64,000 nt of DNA from Sinonovacula constricta (GCA_007844125.1 CM017561.1:19345170-19409169); one strand, 5' to 3'; shown: positions 11,889 through 24,235, numbered from the stretch's first letter. Numbers and translations are program-made. The notes: a model not told the origin generated them from the letters alone.

Positions 11889-12185
11889 ATGGGCGGGAAA
11901 ACAGAGAAGTGCGTCCAGGAAAACAATAATCTGCAGTTCGCAGACGACAATTGGAATTTATGGCGCAGCCGATCAATCGACTTTGAATTAAGGACATGGA
12001 GTGCAGCGCCGTCTACATCAGACGACATCTACGACTTCCAGTTTCTCGGACACATTGGTCGGAACTGTTTCTGCCAGATTGGCAGACCAAAACGAGTGCC
12101 GTTGTATCTAAGGAAACCAAACGACATTTTCAAATATGAAGACACAATTACAGATCAGAAAAAAAATACACCAATCTACAAATAA
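11889..12185 (+). CDS. Candidate 98-aa protein of unknown function
   Basis: ATG in good context (gaaATGG) opens 98 codons ending TAA. AATAAA signals follow at 12206 and 12210, as expected of a very short 3'UTR. The composition is coding-like, rich in Asp, Trp, Phe and Arg codons with mixed third positions, and unlike the AT-rich surroundings; readable segments include DDNWNLWRSRSIDFEL and GRPKRVPLYLRKPND. No signal peptide, membrane segment or known domain is recognised. A 16-codon uORF (11837-11887, start MADSDKTQTDN) ends one base before this ATG. It may instead be the true N-terminus separated by a frameshift, or the region may be the last exon of a larger gene. A plausible acceptor (TTTCTGTATAG) lies just upstream at about 11821. 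Confidence 0.4.
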   Translation: MGGKTEKCVQENNNLQFADDNWNLWRSRSIDFELRTWSAAPSTSDDIYDFQFLGHIGRNCFCQIGRPKRVPLYLRKPNDIFKYEDTITDQKKNTPIYK

Positions 12186-12359
12186 CGGCAACAAGCGATT
12201 TGTACAATAAATAAAACAAAAACACTTTCACAATGATCCATGTAAGTTTTCACAACTTAAAAATACTCTTTATACAAACATTAAATAATTTTATTATACA
12301 TCTCTATTTAGATTTTCTTGAAATTAATTGTGTTTATGTTTATTTAATAAAAGAAGAAC

Positions 12360-12456
<97 letters not shown>

Positions 12457-13623
12457 AAGAATTGGGAGAGAGAAAAGAGATAGCAATTGTAAATAGATAA
12501 AAGGATATGTTGTGTACATGTATGCAATGTAAAATAATTAGTTTTCTTATTAAGTTGCCATTAAAAACAATAACATGTCGGTTAAACAAATTAAAAAAAA
12601 TATGTATAAAATTATATTTATGACTTAATTTTTAGTTAAAATGTTTGTCAAATACCTGCTGCGTCAGTTTTGTTACAAAAACCACTATTATCATTATTTT
12701 AAACATACATTTTATACTGTGTTTGTAATATAAAAACATTTAATATTGTACACATTTATAACGATCGCATGTTCTATACTCGGTTTATGTCAATAAACGT
12801 GTATTAATAAATGTATACATTTAAATCATAATATTTTTTGTAAATAAATTTAACTTAATTATCAAATAACGCCAAACATGCATTAGACGTTGTTTAATAA
12901 TTGATTGTTTGAGCTTCTCCCTTTCTATTGTATATGCATTTTTAGAATCGATATTTTATTTTCAAACATGTTTAATGTCTGTATATAATAATTGTTTACG
13001 CAGTATTTACACTTTCAACTTTTGTAAGCTTTGTGCTATGTAACTTTGTATTTGCCATTAAATGTAAATAAATATTTTTAAATCACGTAAAGCAAATGTT
13101 TTCGTCTGGCTGATCTTCCATTTAATATGCATTTTTGTTCATTCTTTCATCAGCCTTGTTTATGTCCAAACTCTAGTTATACCATCCAATGTCACAGTTA
13201 TATTTTCTGTGAATTGTTTACTTAATATGTAATTAACCATAGTTAATCAAAGCGCTTAAAGGTTCTTTACTTGTATTAACACAAGTACATAAAAGAATAG
13301 CACCAAAGTAACAACAATTTGCGTATGTATGACATTTGTTATTTAATCAACATTCGTTCATATCACCGTCTTTAGACGTTATCATCACATTAGACATTTA
13401 AGTCGGACATCGCGCAAAGGTACAGCGTCCTTACGGCTGTGCATCGTCCTTGTCGGACTTTGTCCCGCTACGTTCTCACCGAAATAGATCTCGGTTCATC
13501 CTCAAGCGACCTCTACTGGATGTACCAGTCTCCTACATTAACGCCATTGTTTTCTCCCACAACTTTCTATATCAGATAATAGATGTAAACAATAATTGAT
13601 ATTCAAATCAAATGTAAATGAAC
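12186..13623. other. AT-rich non-coding stretch
   Basis: No gene is supported. It has several AATAAA-type signals and 3'UTR-like composition, and includes the GA microsatellite listed below. Confidence 0.4.
12361..12450. repeat. (AG)n microsatellite
   Basis: About 90 bp of almost pure AG dinucleotide repeat. It accounts for the Glu/Arg and Ser/Leu repeat ORFs on either strand. Confidence 0.98.
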
Positions 13624-14010
13624 TTAAAAGTAGTTCGGTCGACTGAGATATATAACGCTAAGTACGAATCGAGGACAGTATTCAATGAAATTCATTTTTG
13701 AGAAATTTTTACTGATAAAGTTTGCGATAAAGGATTCAAGATTAAGAGGTCCACGAAAATATTTGGTCATGGGATGTTTATAAGGGACCGATAAAACTAG
13801 CGCTTGTACAGATGGACATTTGTAATTTGTACCCGTGTCTTCAGAAGATGTCTCTGAATAAACTGGTACAAGATGATACGCCTCCTCGTGATAAAGTAGT
13901 TCGAGATGACCCCGTGGAAGTTCTCCTAGTATTCTGATGATATGACCGAAACATGTGATAATGCTTAATATAAAAGATAAAACTATATTTGGTGACATAC
14001 AACTGTACAT
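13624..14010 (-). CDS. Candidate 128-aa protein, hydrophobic N-terminus
   Basis: The frame is open beyond this ATG (12 further codons upstream); I chose the first ATG (MYSCMSPN). Residues about 8-27 (IVLSFILSIITCFGHIIRIL) form a hydrophobic segment that could be a signal anchor. The following sequence (LPRGHLELLYHEEAYHL and PYKHPMTKYFRGPLNLES) has coding-like composition. The C-terminal FRGPLNLESFIANFI faintly resembles the end of a thioredoxin-like domain (aromatic-x-Gly...Leu..Phe-Ile), but no CxxC motif is present, so this is only a hint. The frame stops at TAA without an obvious AATAAA nearby. It could be a single-exon gene, an exon or chance. Confidence 0.35.
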   Translation of the reverse strand: MYSCMSPNIVLSFILSIITCFGHIIRILGELPRGHLELLYHEEAYHLVPVYSETSSEDTGTNYKCPSVQALVLSVPYKHPMTKYFRGPLNLESFIANFISKNFSKMNFIEYCPRFVLSVIYLSRPNYF

Positions 14011-14550
14011 TCGCACTGCGAAATATTGCTTTGTTGTTGCGGACAACTCCAGTCCGAAATAACGTCCTAGTATGTTTGATACGGCTGTGTTATTGTTTTG
14101 ATAAACAAACGTTAGAAATCAGTTTCACCCAGTTTTTGAGCTAGCAGGTTATGATATATAACGACCATGTGTATGTATAATGGTCATTATTCGGATTTTA
14201 CACATGGGCAGTCAGAAATTGAGTTGCATGTCCAAATTTCAAGTTGTTTAAAACATAAAAATAACGTTTCACAGTCCGGGCAAATTTACGCCTAAACGTT
14301 TTATTTTGACATTTTTAAACTCTGCGTAACATTTATAGTTAAATGTTACTGTTCGTAGACAGGAGATCGATTTTCTAAATGCATTTATTTTTTGTCAAGG
14401 TTTATTTCTTTTTATTATTTAAGCGGAAAGACATCATGAATTTACTGTTAAAGTGGGGTGACGGGTTCAGTTAACAATATCAAATATCTTAATATTCATC
14501 TCCTAAGTGTGTTGTCTAAGTTCTTGGTTTGGATTTGTTTGTTTAATTTA
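14011..14550. other. Non-coding stretch
   Basis: AT-rich sequence; no feature recognised. Confidence 0.5.
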
Positions 14551-14735
14551 TGCTACATAGCGCCGGTACAATTGTGGTCATATTGACGACGCCCGGCTAA
14601 TCATAGTGTACTAGAGGAGAGGGATATGAGACAAATATCTGGGTAGAACCACCGGCGCACCTAAGGTCACCTGGAAGGTTTTCCCACACGAGCGTTTAAC
14701 CATCATAGCAGAAACTTGGAATCTCTACCATAACT
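14551..14735 (-). repeat. tRNA-derived SINE-like repeat, copy S2
   Basis: Family body: 'attgtggtcatattgacgac', then 'tctgggtagaaccaccggcg' and 'ggtcacctggaaggtttt'. A tRNA-like head is expected at the right end, where a GAGCGTTTAACC segment near 14691 resembles a degenerate box A in reverse. Confidence 0.65.
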
Positions 14736-15068
14736 AACTTCTACCCGAAAAAAAAAGTCAAATTAGTGCGTTATAAAGATCCAAACATTGTATTTCGGCA
14801 CTCTGCTGTATAGATACAGTTCACTTAATGCATGTTTATGATAAGGCAAAATAGTTATGTATGCATACACCGAGCACATTATTTGTAATTGGTAAATAAG
14901 ACCCGAAGTAGGTCTCTTTCGTTTTAATGCGTGCATTGTATCACTGATGATTTCCGTTGTATGTTGAGAAACGACAAATTATGGTTTAAATTCAAGATTG
15001 ACGCTTCCGGATAGACATCACGTGACTACGAACTGAAACCAAAAACAAAAGGTATCTTTAAAAAAACT

Positions 15069-16037
15069 CACTGAATAGTGGCTAGCACTGAATAGTAACT
15101 AGCACTGAATAGAAGTCAGCACTGAATAGTGGCTAGCACTGAATAGTGGCTAGCACTAAATAGTGGCCAGCACTGAATAGTGGCTAGCACTTAATAGTGG
15201 CCAGCACTGAATAGTGGTCAGCACTGAATAGTGGCTAGCACTGAATAGTGGTCAGCACTGAATAGTGGCCAGCACTGAATAGTGGCTAGCATTGAATTGT
15301 AACTAGCACTAAATAGTGGTCAGCACTGAATAATGGTCAGCACTGAATAGTGGCTAGCACTGAACAGTGGCCAGCACTGAATAGTGGCCTGCACTGAATA
15401 GTGGCTAGCACTGAATAGTGGCTAGCACTGAATAGTGGCCAGCACTGAACAGTGGCCAGCACTGAATAGTGGCTAGCACTGAATAGTGGCTAGCACTGAA
15501 TAGTGGCCAGCACTGAATAGTGGCTAGCACTGAATAGTGGCCAGCACTGAATAGTGGCCAGCACTGAATAGTGGCCAGCACTGAATAGTGGCAAGCACTG
15601 AATAGTGGCCAGCACTGAATAGTGGCCAGCACTGAATAGTGGCTAGCACTGAATAGTGGCTAGCACTGAATAGTGGCCAGCACTGAATAGTGGCCAACAC
15701 TGAATAGTGGCTAGCACTGAATAGTGGCTAGCACTGAATAGTGGCTAGCACTGAATAGTGGCCAGCACTGAATAGTGGCTAGCACTGAATAGTGGCTAGC
15801 ACTGAATAGTGGCCGGCACTGAATAGTGGCTAGCACTGAATAGTGGCTAGCACTGAATAGTGGCTAGCACTGAATAGTGGCTAGCACTGAATAGTGGCTA
15901 GCATTGAATAGTGGCCAGCACTGAATAGTGGCTAGCACTGAATAGTGGCCAGCACTGAATAGTGGCTAGCACTGAATAGTGGCTAGCACTGAATAGTGGC
16001 TAGCACTGAATAGTGGCCAGCACTGAATAGTGGCCAG
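15069..16037. repeat. 17-bp satellite array (about 57 copies)
   Basis: Tandem CTGAATAGTGGCTAGCA. The monomer comes in two main forms, with T or C at one site (GGCTAGC or GGCCAGC) interspersed along the array, plus rare variants near the left edge (AACTAGC, AAGTCAGC). A 75-codon minus-strand ORF (15405-15632) is a repeat artefact. MITE copy C begins 27 bp after the array ends. Confidence 0.97.
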
Positions 16038-16063
16038 ATTGGATGGATTTGGGGATAGAAGGC

Positions 16064-16420
16064 TTAAAGGTGGAATCCAACAGTCTGACTAAATCGATAA
16101 CATGTAACAATATCTTATTACTTTTTGACATGTTGAGACAAATTCTTCATAAATTGATAATTTAGTATAAGTAAAGACGATATTGAACACATGTGAGACA
16201 CATTGTGAAATAAGTCAATCTAAATGTTCATTCTTTCCAAATTTACAACTAAGCATGATGGCGATTTCTGTTAAAATAGACATTATCAAATAATAATAGA
16301 ATTGTTAAAATTTAAAAATAAACTGTTTCGACTTATATCATTTTAATCGCTCAGAACATGTTGTCATTGACATATCCATATACACACCCATCATCTCTTT
16401 GATCACGTGCTTTTCAAGAC
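16064..16420 (+). mobile_element. TTAA-flanked MITE, copy C (5' part)
   Basis: TTAA (16064-16067) is followed by AGGTGGAATCCAACAGTCTG, then the family interior (ACATGTAACAATAT, a 'tgttcattctttcc' segment, GATCACGTGC near 16400). The right inverted repeat is not recognisable, so this copy is truncated or strongly decayed. Confidence 0.65.
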
Positions 16421-19400
16421 TTGTCTTAGAAGCGTAAAAATGATTCATCCGCGGTTGGCGGTTTCCACATGTAAAGTTAATGTAAGGCCAGAGTAGTTGA
16501 GTCTTAGTAATGTCAATTGCTGGTTAAAGTAATACAGTAGATTTAGATTATGTTGTTGTTTTCTGAACAGACGCGGCATTTCCTAATGGATAAATGATAA
16601 GTTGTCAGAGTACTACAATGGGACTAAGCTGAGTATCCAAGTGGGACTACAAACGTCATCCACTTGTTTTATTACCAGGATATAACTAAGTCCTAATGAA
16701 AAAAATCGAAATTGAAATCTTAGAAATATTTTATACTAAATCCCAGCGTTAAGTGGCGTATGCACTGATGGTTAATACTGTTGAACAGAAGGGATCTTTC
16801 CCGAGGGGATATTGGAGGCTTAAACTAATTTATGTGGTAGAACCGGAAGTCGTTTTCAAGGGATTCTACTAACGGCACTTTTGTGTTATTTATGTTTGAA
16901 CATTACACGTCCTAACTAAAAACTAATACCATACAAAACTGAGACATATTGCAGAACAGGACCCTGCTTAAGTTTAGATTTTCAGTACTCCAGCACAGAC
17001 GGGAACTTCCCCGAAGGGACACGGCGGGAGAAAGATGCTAATATAATTCTGTATAGAGACAGAAGCGGTATCCTTGAGGGTCTACCAACGCCAATCATAT
17101 GTTATTGTTATCCCAGGAATAGCGGTAATGTTGCCTCATAACTTCAAACCGATCTCTTTGTGGATTCCATCAGCGGACGACAGGTTTGAGGCCCGATATC
17201 CCGTCAGCCCCGAAAACAGATCCCTTCCGGGTTATCGATGTCTCATTACGCGGAAAGCACATGGCAATAAATAGTGTAACAAAATGATCGTAACGCGGCG
17301 TTCGTGAAGAATAGCACACAATCAAACGTCCGAATGAAACGGATCTGGCTGTGACGTGAAAATTTGCGTCAAATAAACGATTGTTTCTCGGGCATACGGA
17401 TACCTTATACAGTCTGCTATTTATCATTGGGTAATAGATACTGATGTGCGGGAAATGGACGATGAAAGTAGACCGAGCTTTAAAGTGCTTTGATCTCGAG
17501 TCATTCTGGTTGTATTTACTCCCTAGATTACAAAAATTGCTGCCTGCTCACGATGATACGGTTGTTTGTCGACGTGGGAAAGTGCACTTTTAGTAAAAAC
17601 CATCCTGCACATTTATTGGTCAAGGGTTTCGTGTTTTCAAGCCTTGAAAATGAGGCAATGTAACAGACGACCGAGTAAAAGAAGCGAGATGAAGTGATTT
17701 TTTTATGGTTCGTATCAATTGCTGTGTCCCAGATAACACAATTTTTAATGAAAATGGCAGTTGCGTCATTGTGAATTTATAGTTTATAATTTATAGTTTT
17801 ATTATTATTGATTTATTACATATATATATATATATCTCCAGAAGTATGTTATAAGGTCAATCAGATATAGTTTGTCATATATTGTATTTCAGTTTTGTTA
17901 ACACATAAACACTAAGTGTATACATAAGCCATATATATATAATTCTCAGTGGTCAAAGCATTAGGCCACTGTTTCATTGTGTTGGAGAAAACGTGATAAC
18001 CATGTACATTTTTATCTGTTTAGATCTAACAGGCTCAATTAGATTGATTTATGACATTATTCATTTATTAATATAATATAATAATACACAAATGCAAAAC
18101 TATTAGCGCGTATATATAATAAACAATGTATTTGATAATTCCTGTCTGGTGATACAGATTACGGACATGTATAGAAGCACTTTAGTCGCAGTATGACCCA
18201 ACCTGACTTGTATCAGATTATAACAAGGGTTCGGTCAGGGGTCAAAGGGTTGGGGTCAAAGGGAACTGTGAGCCCGTAACGGGAGCCGAGACTATTACAA
18301 CTAGTAAATTGGACAATAATTTACTGCCCAATTACCCGAGGTCATTTGTGCGCGTGAGGTCAGAGGGTTTCAATTAAAAACCACTCTCTGCATAATACAC
18401 TGTCTGCGTAACATATTGTTAATATAAAGGTCGGGTCAAACGGAAGCGAGGTTTAATAGATTACCAGCCCTTGGGGATTATATAGCCCTGGCGGTCAGAC
18501 TGACATTGGGAGAGTCGGGTGAAGGGTGGGAGTGGGGAGTGTTGATCTGAGGGTTGTAGGGTAGGGGTATGAGGAAACTAGGTAAAGGTGGACAGAATAT
18601 ACCCGACGGGGTCAACGGTTCAGTTCTCAAGCTGATCCCTGGAAGTTTTTGTTTGGGCAATGGATGTTGCATGCACATTTACACCGTTGATCTTTTGATA
18701 GTGCTTGATGTGACTATAAATAAAGAATAAAGAAGCAGTACTTCTCTGACTGAATTGGCCTATTCTGAGCAATGATGCAAGTGAAGTCATCGAATGGCCA
18801 CATTGCAGGGACAGTATTATATAACGATTTGTGATTGACAAGACCAAATAACCAAAAGGAAAACTGTGAGAACAGCGTTCATAAATCAAATATTTCGTTT
18901 GTTCTTATTTTGAAATTATACTTTTTTAAATGATTAAATTTAATTGCCTTTTAGAGCTTTAAAAACAGACAGAACGTGCAATAAAAGAGCGACTTCCGGA
19001 CTAGTCACTAGGCCGGAAGCAGAGGGCCATCGGTTCAAACCACTAAGTACCACCATTAGGTAAAAGTCTAAAACAAATTGTTCTATGGAACCTGCGGTGT
19101 GGTGGTAAAGTACAACTCATAAGGAATTTGTTATTGAACCAGATGGTCTGGTGTTAGGTTGTTGTTTTTTAAAATTCGGTCACCTATTTTTATATTGGAA
19201 AAACATTGCAGAAATAACACTGTCATAACATATTCTTTCTTTTTGATACTTTCAGCTGGGACTGGGTATGAGTTGCTTGGTGTGAACGAAATTGTTTATG
19301 ACGTGGCATTTTGACTGAAACACACACACGCACACGCGCGGGCACACACACGCCCCTCCCCCGCGCACACTTTCTCACGCACACAAACGAAAGCTACTTA

Positions 19401-19532
19401 CAAATATGGTTTATAACCAGTTTTCTCTGGTTGATGTCTACAATAATGCGTACACCAAGCTGGAACAATTGAAAAGTAAAAAAAAATCTCTTTACAACTG
19501 AACAAAACAATTATCTGGTTACCTTGGGAATT
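16421..19532. other. Long non-coding stretch
   Basis: No gene is supported. It holds a TA microsatellite (about 17818-17835), a pair of GGGGTCAAAGGG sites (about 18239-18263, nuclear-receptor-like), a tRNA-like box B GGTTCAAACC near 19032 next to a CTTCCGG...CCGGAAG hairpin, and a CA/CG alternating tract (about 19319-19387). Opposed ORFs at 17074-17427 shadow each other and have no splice support. Confidence 0.4.
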
Positions 19533-19697
19533 CTATAAGTACATTAGCAAGATGACGTGTTCCTTAGCCTCTAAACTCTCAAACACGTGAAAACTACGTC
19601 TGGTATACTCTCTTTCCTCTTGTGCGTAATAAGATGGAATGTTGTGACGACCCACTTTGTCCCAGATCACGGACAAGGTGAGCGCGAGGGAACACAT
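19533..19697 (-). CDS. Possible 54-aa ORF (weak)
   Basis: The frame is open for 115 codons but begins without ATG upstream; the ATG used here starts MCSLALTLSVIWDKVG. The C-terminal part (YYAQEEREYTRRSFHVFES) has coding-like composition. Unrecognised, with no further support. It may be part of an exon or chance. Confidence 0.2.
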   Translation of the reverse strand: MCSLALTLSVIWDKVGRHNIPSYYAQEEREYTRRSFHVFESLEAKEHVILLMYL

Positions 19698-19880
19698 CTG
19701 GAAGGTTATGCGCCTACCAAAATATATTATTACGCCATTCCAGACTGGTAAAATTTGAGTTTCTTGAGAAAAATGTCCAGTAACTAGTTGCATAGTCAGG
19801 CTACGTAATTGTATTGATGTATGAAAACACTTTAGGGTCAGCTTGGAAAAAGGACCCCATAGCATGTCGGTATGTATCAT

Positions 19881-22800
19881 ACTAATGCACTTTACGGTCC
19901 CAGATCAATAGCATGATATGAATAATCGACGGCTGTGGACCTTTTCTAAATTCAGGGCATGACCATGATGATAATGGTGATGATGATAATGGTGATGATG
20001 ATAATGATGACAGAGTCTCACATGTTACCATTTCAAATAAACATGATTTTTAATTATATAAAATCTATTTAACGCAGTTACACAGTTTGTTCCCTTTATT
20101 ATATTGATGTACTTATATGTCTAATATCGTGTTCTATTTCGCTCTTTTTAAGTGAACGCTATCTTTAGCCTTTGGTTGTATACGACATTCCACAATTTGA
20201 AGGGACGCATGTATCAGTGACCTATATATTTAGGGATCAGTGGGTCAGTAAATAAACCAGGCCGGGATTTATCAGCAACGTGCCCTTTGATTTTGTTGAC
20301 ATACTGGAGTTATTATCTGTAGCATTCTTTTAAACAAGACATTTCTAAATTCAAATCATGCAGTTATTAGATAGATATGTAGAAGACATTGTAAAATTCA
20401 GTGAAATCGAGAAATAAACTTTATTGTTTTATAAATGATATTTTAAGTAATATTTAATGTGGAGAAAGCAGTGCGTAAAAGCGTTGTAAATGCTATTGAC
20501 TTGATGTCGATGGGACGTTGGTAAGAACCCCAGACAAAGTGTTAGACTTGTAGCCACCAACCTCTGTAACGTCTAGGCCACAACTCGGACCCAAGTCAAC
20601 ATTTTTACCCATTTTATTTCTTTGATGTGTAAATGTTTTTTATATAACGTTGGTAGTTGGTCAGAAATTAATAAAGGAGCGGGAAGATACGAACCTACAT
20701 ATACATATACAATATAATTGTATCACTTTTTATGCAAAGGACTCTACTCCTGAACATGTGGGTTTTGTCGATTACAGTGTTATATATATGGTGATCGTCA
20801 GGTTGAAAGTTAACAAAAAGTACTGGCAATGCCGAATGCTTAATCATGATATTGTATCTGTGGTATAATATACAGTCATATATTTATTTCGCATAAGCCA
20901 GATTTTGGTGTTAATTAACACAAAAAGCGAATATTTACAGATTGTGACGTAAATTTGAACTTTGGCTTCTCGGGGTATCGCAAAAAGTCAGTGGCTTTTC
21001 TTGTCAGTTCGAGCAGAAGTAATCGCAGGAATATTTTAATACATCTGCTGAGAATAGGATTAAGAAATAATAACTTCTGGGCTTTTCGAAAATGTTGAGT
21101 TTGTCGTCATTTATGAATCTCCTATCACGACGACTCTTATAAATTATTAACATTATATCAGCTTTCAACTTTGGCGAACAAAAAATGAAACCACCACTGC
21201 AAATGCTTCTTCTAAATAATTTTGACCTCCCTAATCCGAAGATCCCAGAAAGCTGAGAGACATTCTTTATTTGTCACATTGTTCAGTCGAATTCTATTCA
21301 CTAGTCCAGATCACTTTCACCGAACATGGACACCCTTTATTCAGAAAAAAAGTCATCATGACACAGTTGCAGACGACATTTGTCCTCATTTTCCCGCGTT
21401 TACCCCAATATCTCGCCTGCAACACAAAGACGTAACTTTACTCATTGCCACGCCTTAAATCACTCGCCAGATGATCGTTTCGACCCATGTCCCGCTTCAA
21501 AAATTAGAAGCACAAATTTGTTTGTTTTCTTTCGCTAATCACTAACTGCAGTTGAGTCATAAGGGTAACCCTGGAGAGGAAGCAGCTAATAGTGCAAATT
21601 CCGATCAACAGCTGCCGGCTGGAGCTTGCTGATAAGGACCTTACACCATTTGACTGCACGTGGTCATTCCTTGCCAAGTAGGTTAAGCGTTAAATATGTT
21701 TAGACTGCGGCAGACGTTCGTAATAAAGGGGTACTTTCGGGTCAACAGGTGAAAAAGATGTCGTAATAACCTTAGCAACGGAGAAAGGGAAGCAACTCCA
21801 ACTGTCTATTGACAACTGCTCTCCAAAAGTGCGACATTGGCCCAAATACGATGCCTTGTCCAAAATCTAGATTAGTCCTGAAGTTCATGAAGATGAATGA
21901 CGGTCATGATTTTTACGACGAGAAATGACATAGCCACCTCGTATTGTGCAATTATTTATGGCGTCTGTCTTGCTAATCAGACGACAAAATAGAGCGATGA
22001 TTTTTTCCATGTTATAAAAAGTTTACCGCGGAAACATATTCTAGCAGTATGATGTACACATATACGACAAAAACAGAACAACAGAAAGAGCTCCGAGTGA
22101 AACATGTTTATTATGTACCCACTGTATTTAAAAATAAAAGTAAATGTTATGATTTAAGTCTAGCCATTGTGTATTTGGCATCAGATAATTATTAAAAACA
22201 AAACTAAACGAAAATTGACAAATCACATCAACAGGAATATGCTCTCGTGTTTCTTATTGCCAGTAGTTATTGTAATGTAAAATAAAAAATAATATCACCC
22301 ACGTGCGTTAAATACAAAAGCGCATTTCAAAAGAAAAAAAAACGAAGGCAACAGAGGTCCTAAAACATAACCATCTCTTTGCCCTGCTTAACAGACCTCC
22401 CAGCTACCCGCTTCATATTACAAGTTTAACAAGCACAACAAGGAAGACTATGTTTTACTACTTCTAAAAATCGCTAAGTTACAATTACAGATGTTTGGTT
22501 ATCTTTTTCATGGCTTTATGTGAAAGAACGCGATTGTAAACGCTCTCCGGTGTTTGAGCAAGGATATCCGCCCTTTTTTTTGCCACAGCTTGCTGAATAT
22601 CGTCTGCAGGGTTTCCTCCAGACTCGTTTCCATGCCTACTGGGTTAGTATGTCAGTAGGCCAAAGCACCGGTTTCAACTACAAGCGTAACTTTTCACCAC
22701 GCTTGAACGGGGACTACTTGTTTTAACGTTTATCGTTTTATTGCTAAAGAGAAATGAGCAGCGCCACCTGTTTGGTTAAAAACTGGTATGGAAGAAATAA

Positions 22801-23930
22801 TGTATTGAAACACATCTTAAAACAACTGAGTCACTAAGCCACGTGTTTAGACAACCACCCATTGCGACTGCTTGTTGCTTTGTAGTTACAGAACACAGAA
22901 GGGTAACGTGCATTTTTTGTAGGTACTCGTGAATTTGACTCATTTTGAATGGTTATATTTGAGCTGTTGTGAAAACAGGCACGAGATGAATCTTAATTAG
23001 AACGTATATCTATAGGACTGTAAAATACTCAGTGACAATATATAACATTTGCTTATCGTCAAGAAATCATAAATCGTTGACAACTTTCTTCATAAAAAAG
23101 TCGTTTGTATCATTTTAAATAATGATGAAAGAAAGAAAAGTGAAATTAGAAAGAGTATTTAATTTGTATCTGTATATAAATGAATTGATATTACACATGA
23201 TAACAACGACAGAAACATTCTTTCAAATGTTATTACTTCACGAGAGAGGCATACATTAATTAAATCAAATTACATTCGCATCATTAAAGATACAAATGAA
23301 GTGATTGGCCGAAACAATAATTAATGTTCTCGTTGCTTCTTAAAATCATCAATCTAATTGAGCATGGGAGATAAGAAGTCAACTATCGGAGTTATCCCGT
23401 TATTGCTAACAAGTCGTTCCTTGTAAATAATATATACCAAACGTCGCTGTATTTATAGCAATCCAGTGCTCCCTGTCCTGTAGAATAAAAGCACAGCAAC
23501 AGATAACTGCGACGAAAAAACAACAACGACGTTATTCGCATGCATTTACATGTAATTTACTACAAAACAAATCAATTATATTACTTCCATTAGTGCATAT
23601 AAACAATTTATTGTACATCCTACTAATTATGTTTACAGAAATATGTTACCGGGGCGTCAATTAGTTAGAAACACTCACTTTCTCGAAGTCAAAAGACACA
23701 TTTTCTTTTCATGTCTTGGTAAGCCTAATTCTTACCTTTAGGCAAATACTAATTATGACGGTGTCTTTAAGTTCAGTATTGAGATTTTTTTCCCTCGAAC
23801 CAAATTAAACGCGAGCTTATTTTCTTATTGACTTCTGTGCGGGAAAAAATATTCCTGGTGTTCCCTACAATTTATTCCCCAAACTGGAAAATAATTCGTC
23901 GTGTTTTACGCACTGTCTACTGATCACAAG
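19881..23930. other. Long non-coding stretch with possible regulatory patches
   Basis: No gene is supported. It contains a GATGATAATGGT-type microsatellite (about 19963-20010), a SINE-head-like segment (20500-20590), an AP-1-type TGAGTCA near 21553 and a hairpin GCCTACTG...CAGTAGGC (22634-22660). ORFs at 20650, 21222 and 22520 lack convincing starts. Confidence 0.4.
20500..20590 (-). repeat. tRNA-like SINE head (weak)
   Basis: On the minus strand a box-A-like TGGCCTAGACG is followed about 40 bp later by a box-B-like GGGGTTCTTACC. The body beyond it was not matched to the main SINE family. Confidence 0.3.
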
Positions 23931-23963
23931 TATAAATAGTTATCTCAGTAAATTACTCTATTT

Positions 23964-24024
23964 AGTTAACTAAATAGATTTTGCCAGAGTATTTTATGGA
24001 GATTTAGTCGTTAATTGTTTCTAT
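23964..24024 (+). repeat. 61-bp element, copy 1 (exact duplicate of 35478-35538)
   Basis: Starts AGTTAACTAAATAGATTTTG and ends TTAATTGTTTCTAT. It is identical over 61 bp to 35478-35538 in the same orientation, while the flanks differ. Here the left edge is part of a perfect 20-bp palindrome, CTATTTAGTTAACTAAATAG (23958-23977), whose left half is absent from the other copy. Confidence 0.9.
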
Positions 24025-24235
24025 GGTTACTTCAGACTGTTGCCGTCTTGATCAATATAAGTCCTTTGGAACTGAAGTACAATGTGCGTGTTTACATGAT
24101 GCCAAGGACATGGTACAGTTGGACGGAAGCGAGTCACATACCTTAATTGGAAGACTATACTATTCTAAATGATGCTTTGATCGCTGGTGATTAAGTGTCA
24201 CCCATGTACATGAGTCAAGTCACCCCGCCCCAGAC
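24025..24235. other. Non-coding stretch
   Basis: No feature recognised except sequence that probably belongs to the body of the SINE-like repeat whose head lies at 24236-24315. Confidence 0.35.

Noticed and set aside
12233..12589. Arg/Glu and Ser/Leu repeat ORFs on both strands
   Set aside because: They arise from the (AG)n microsatellite.
15405..15632. 75-codon minus-strand ORF of a 17-residue cycle
   Set aside because: Translation of the 17-bp satellite.
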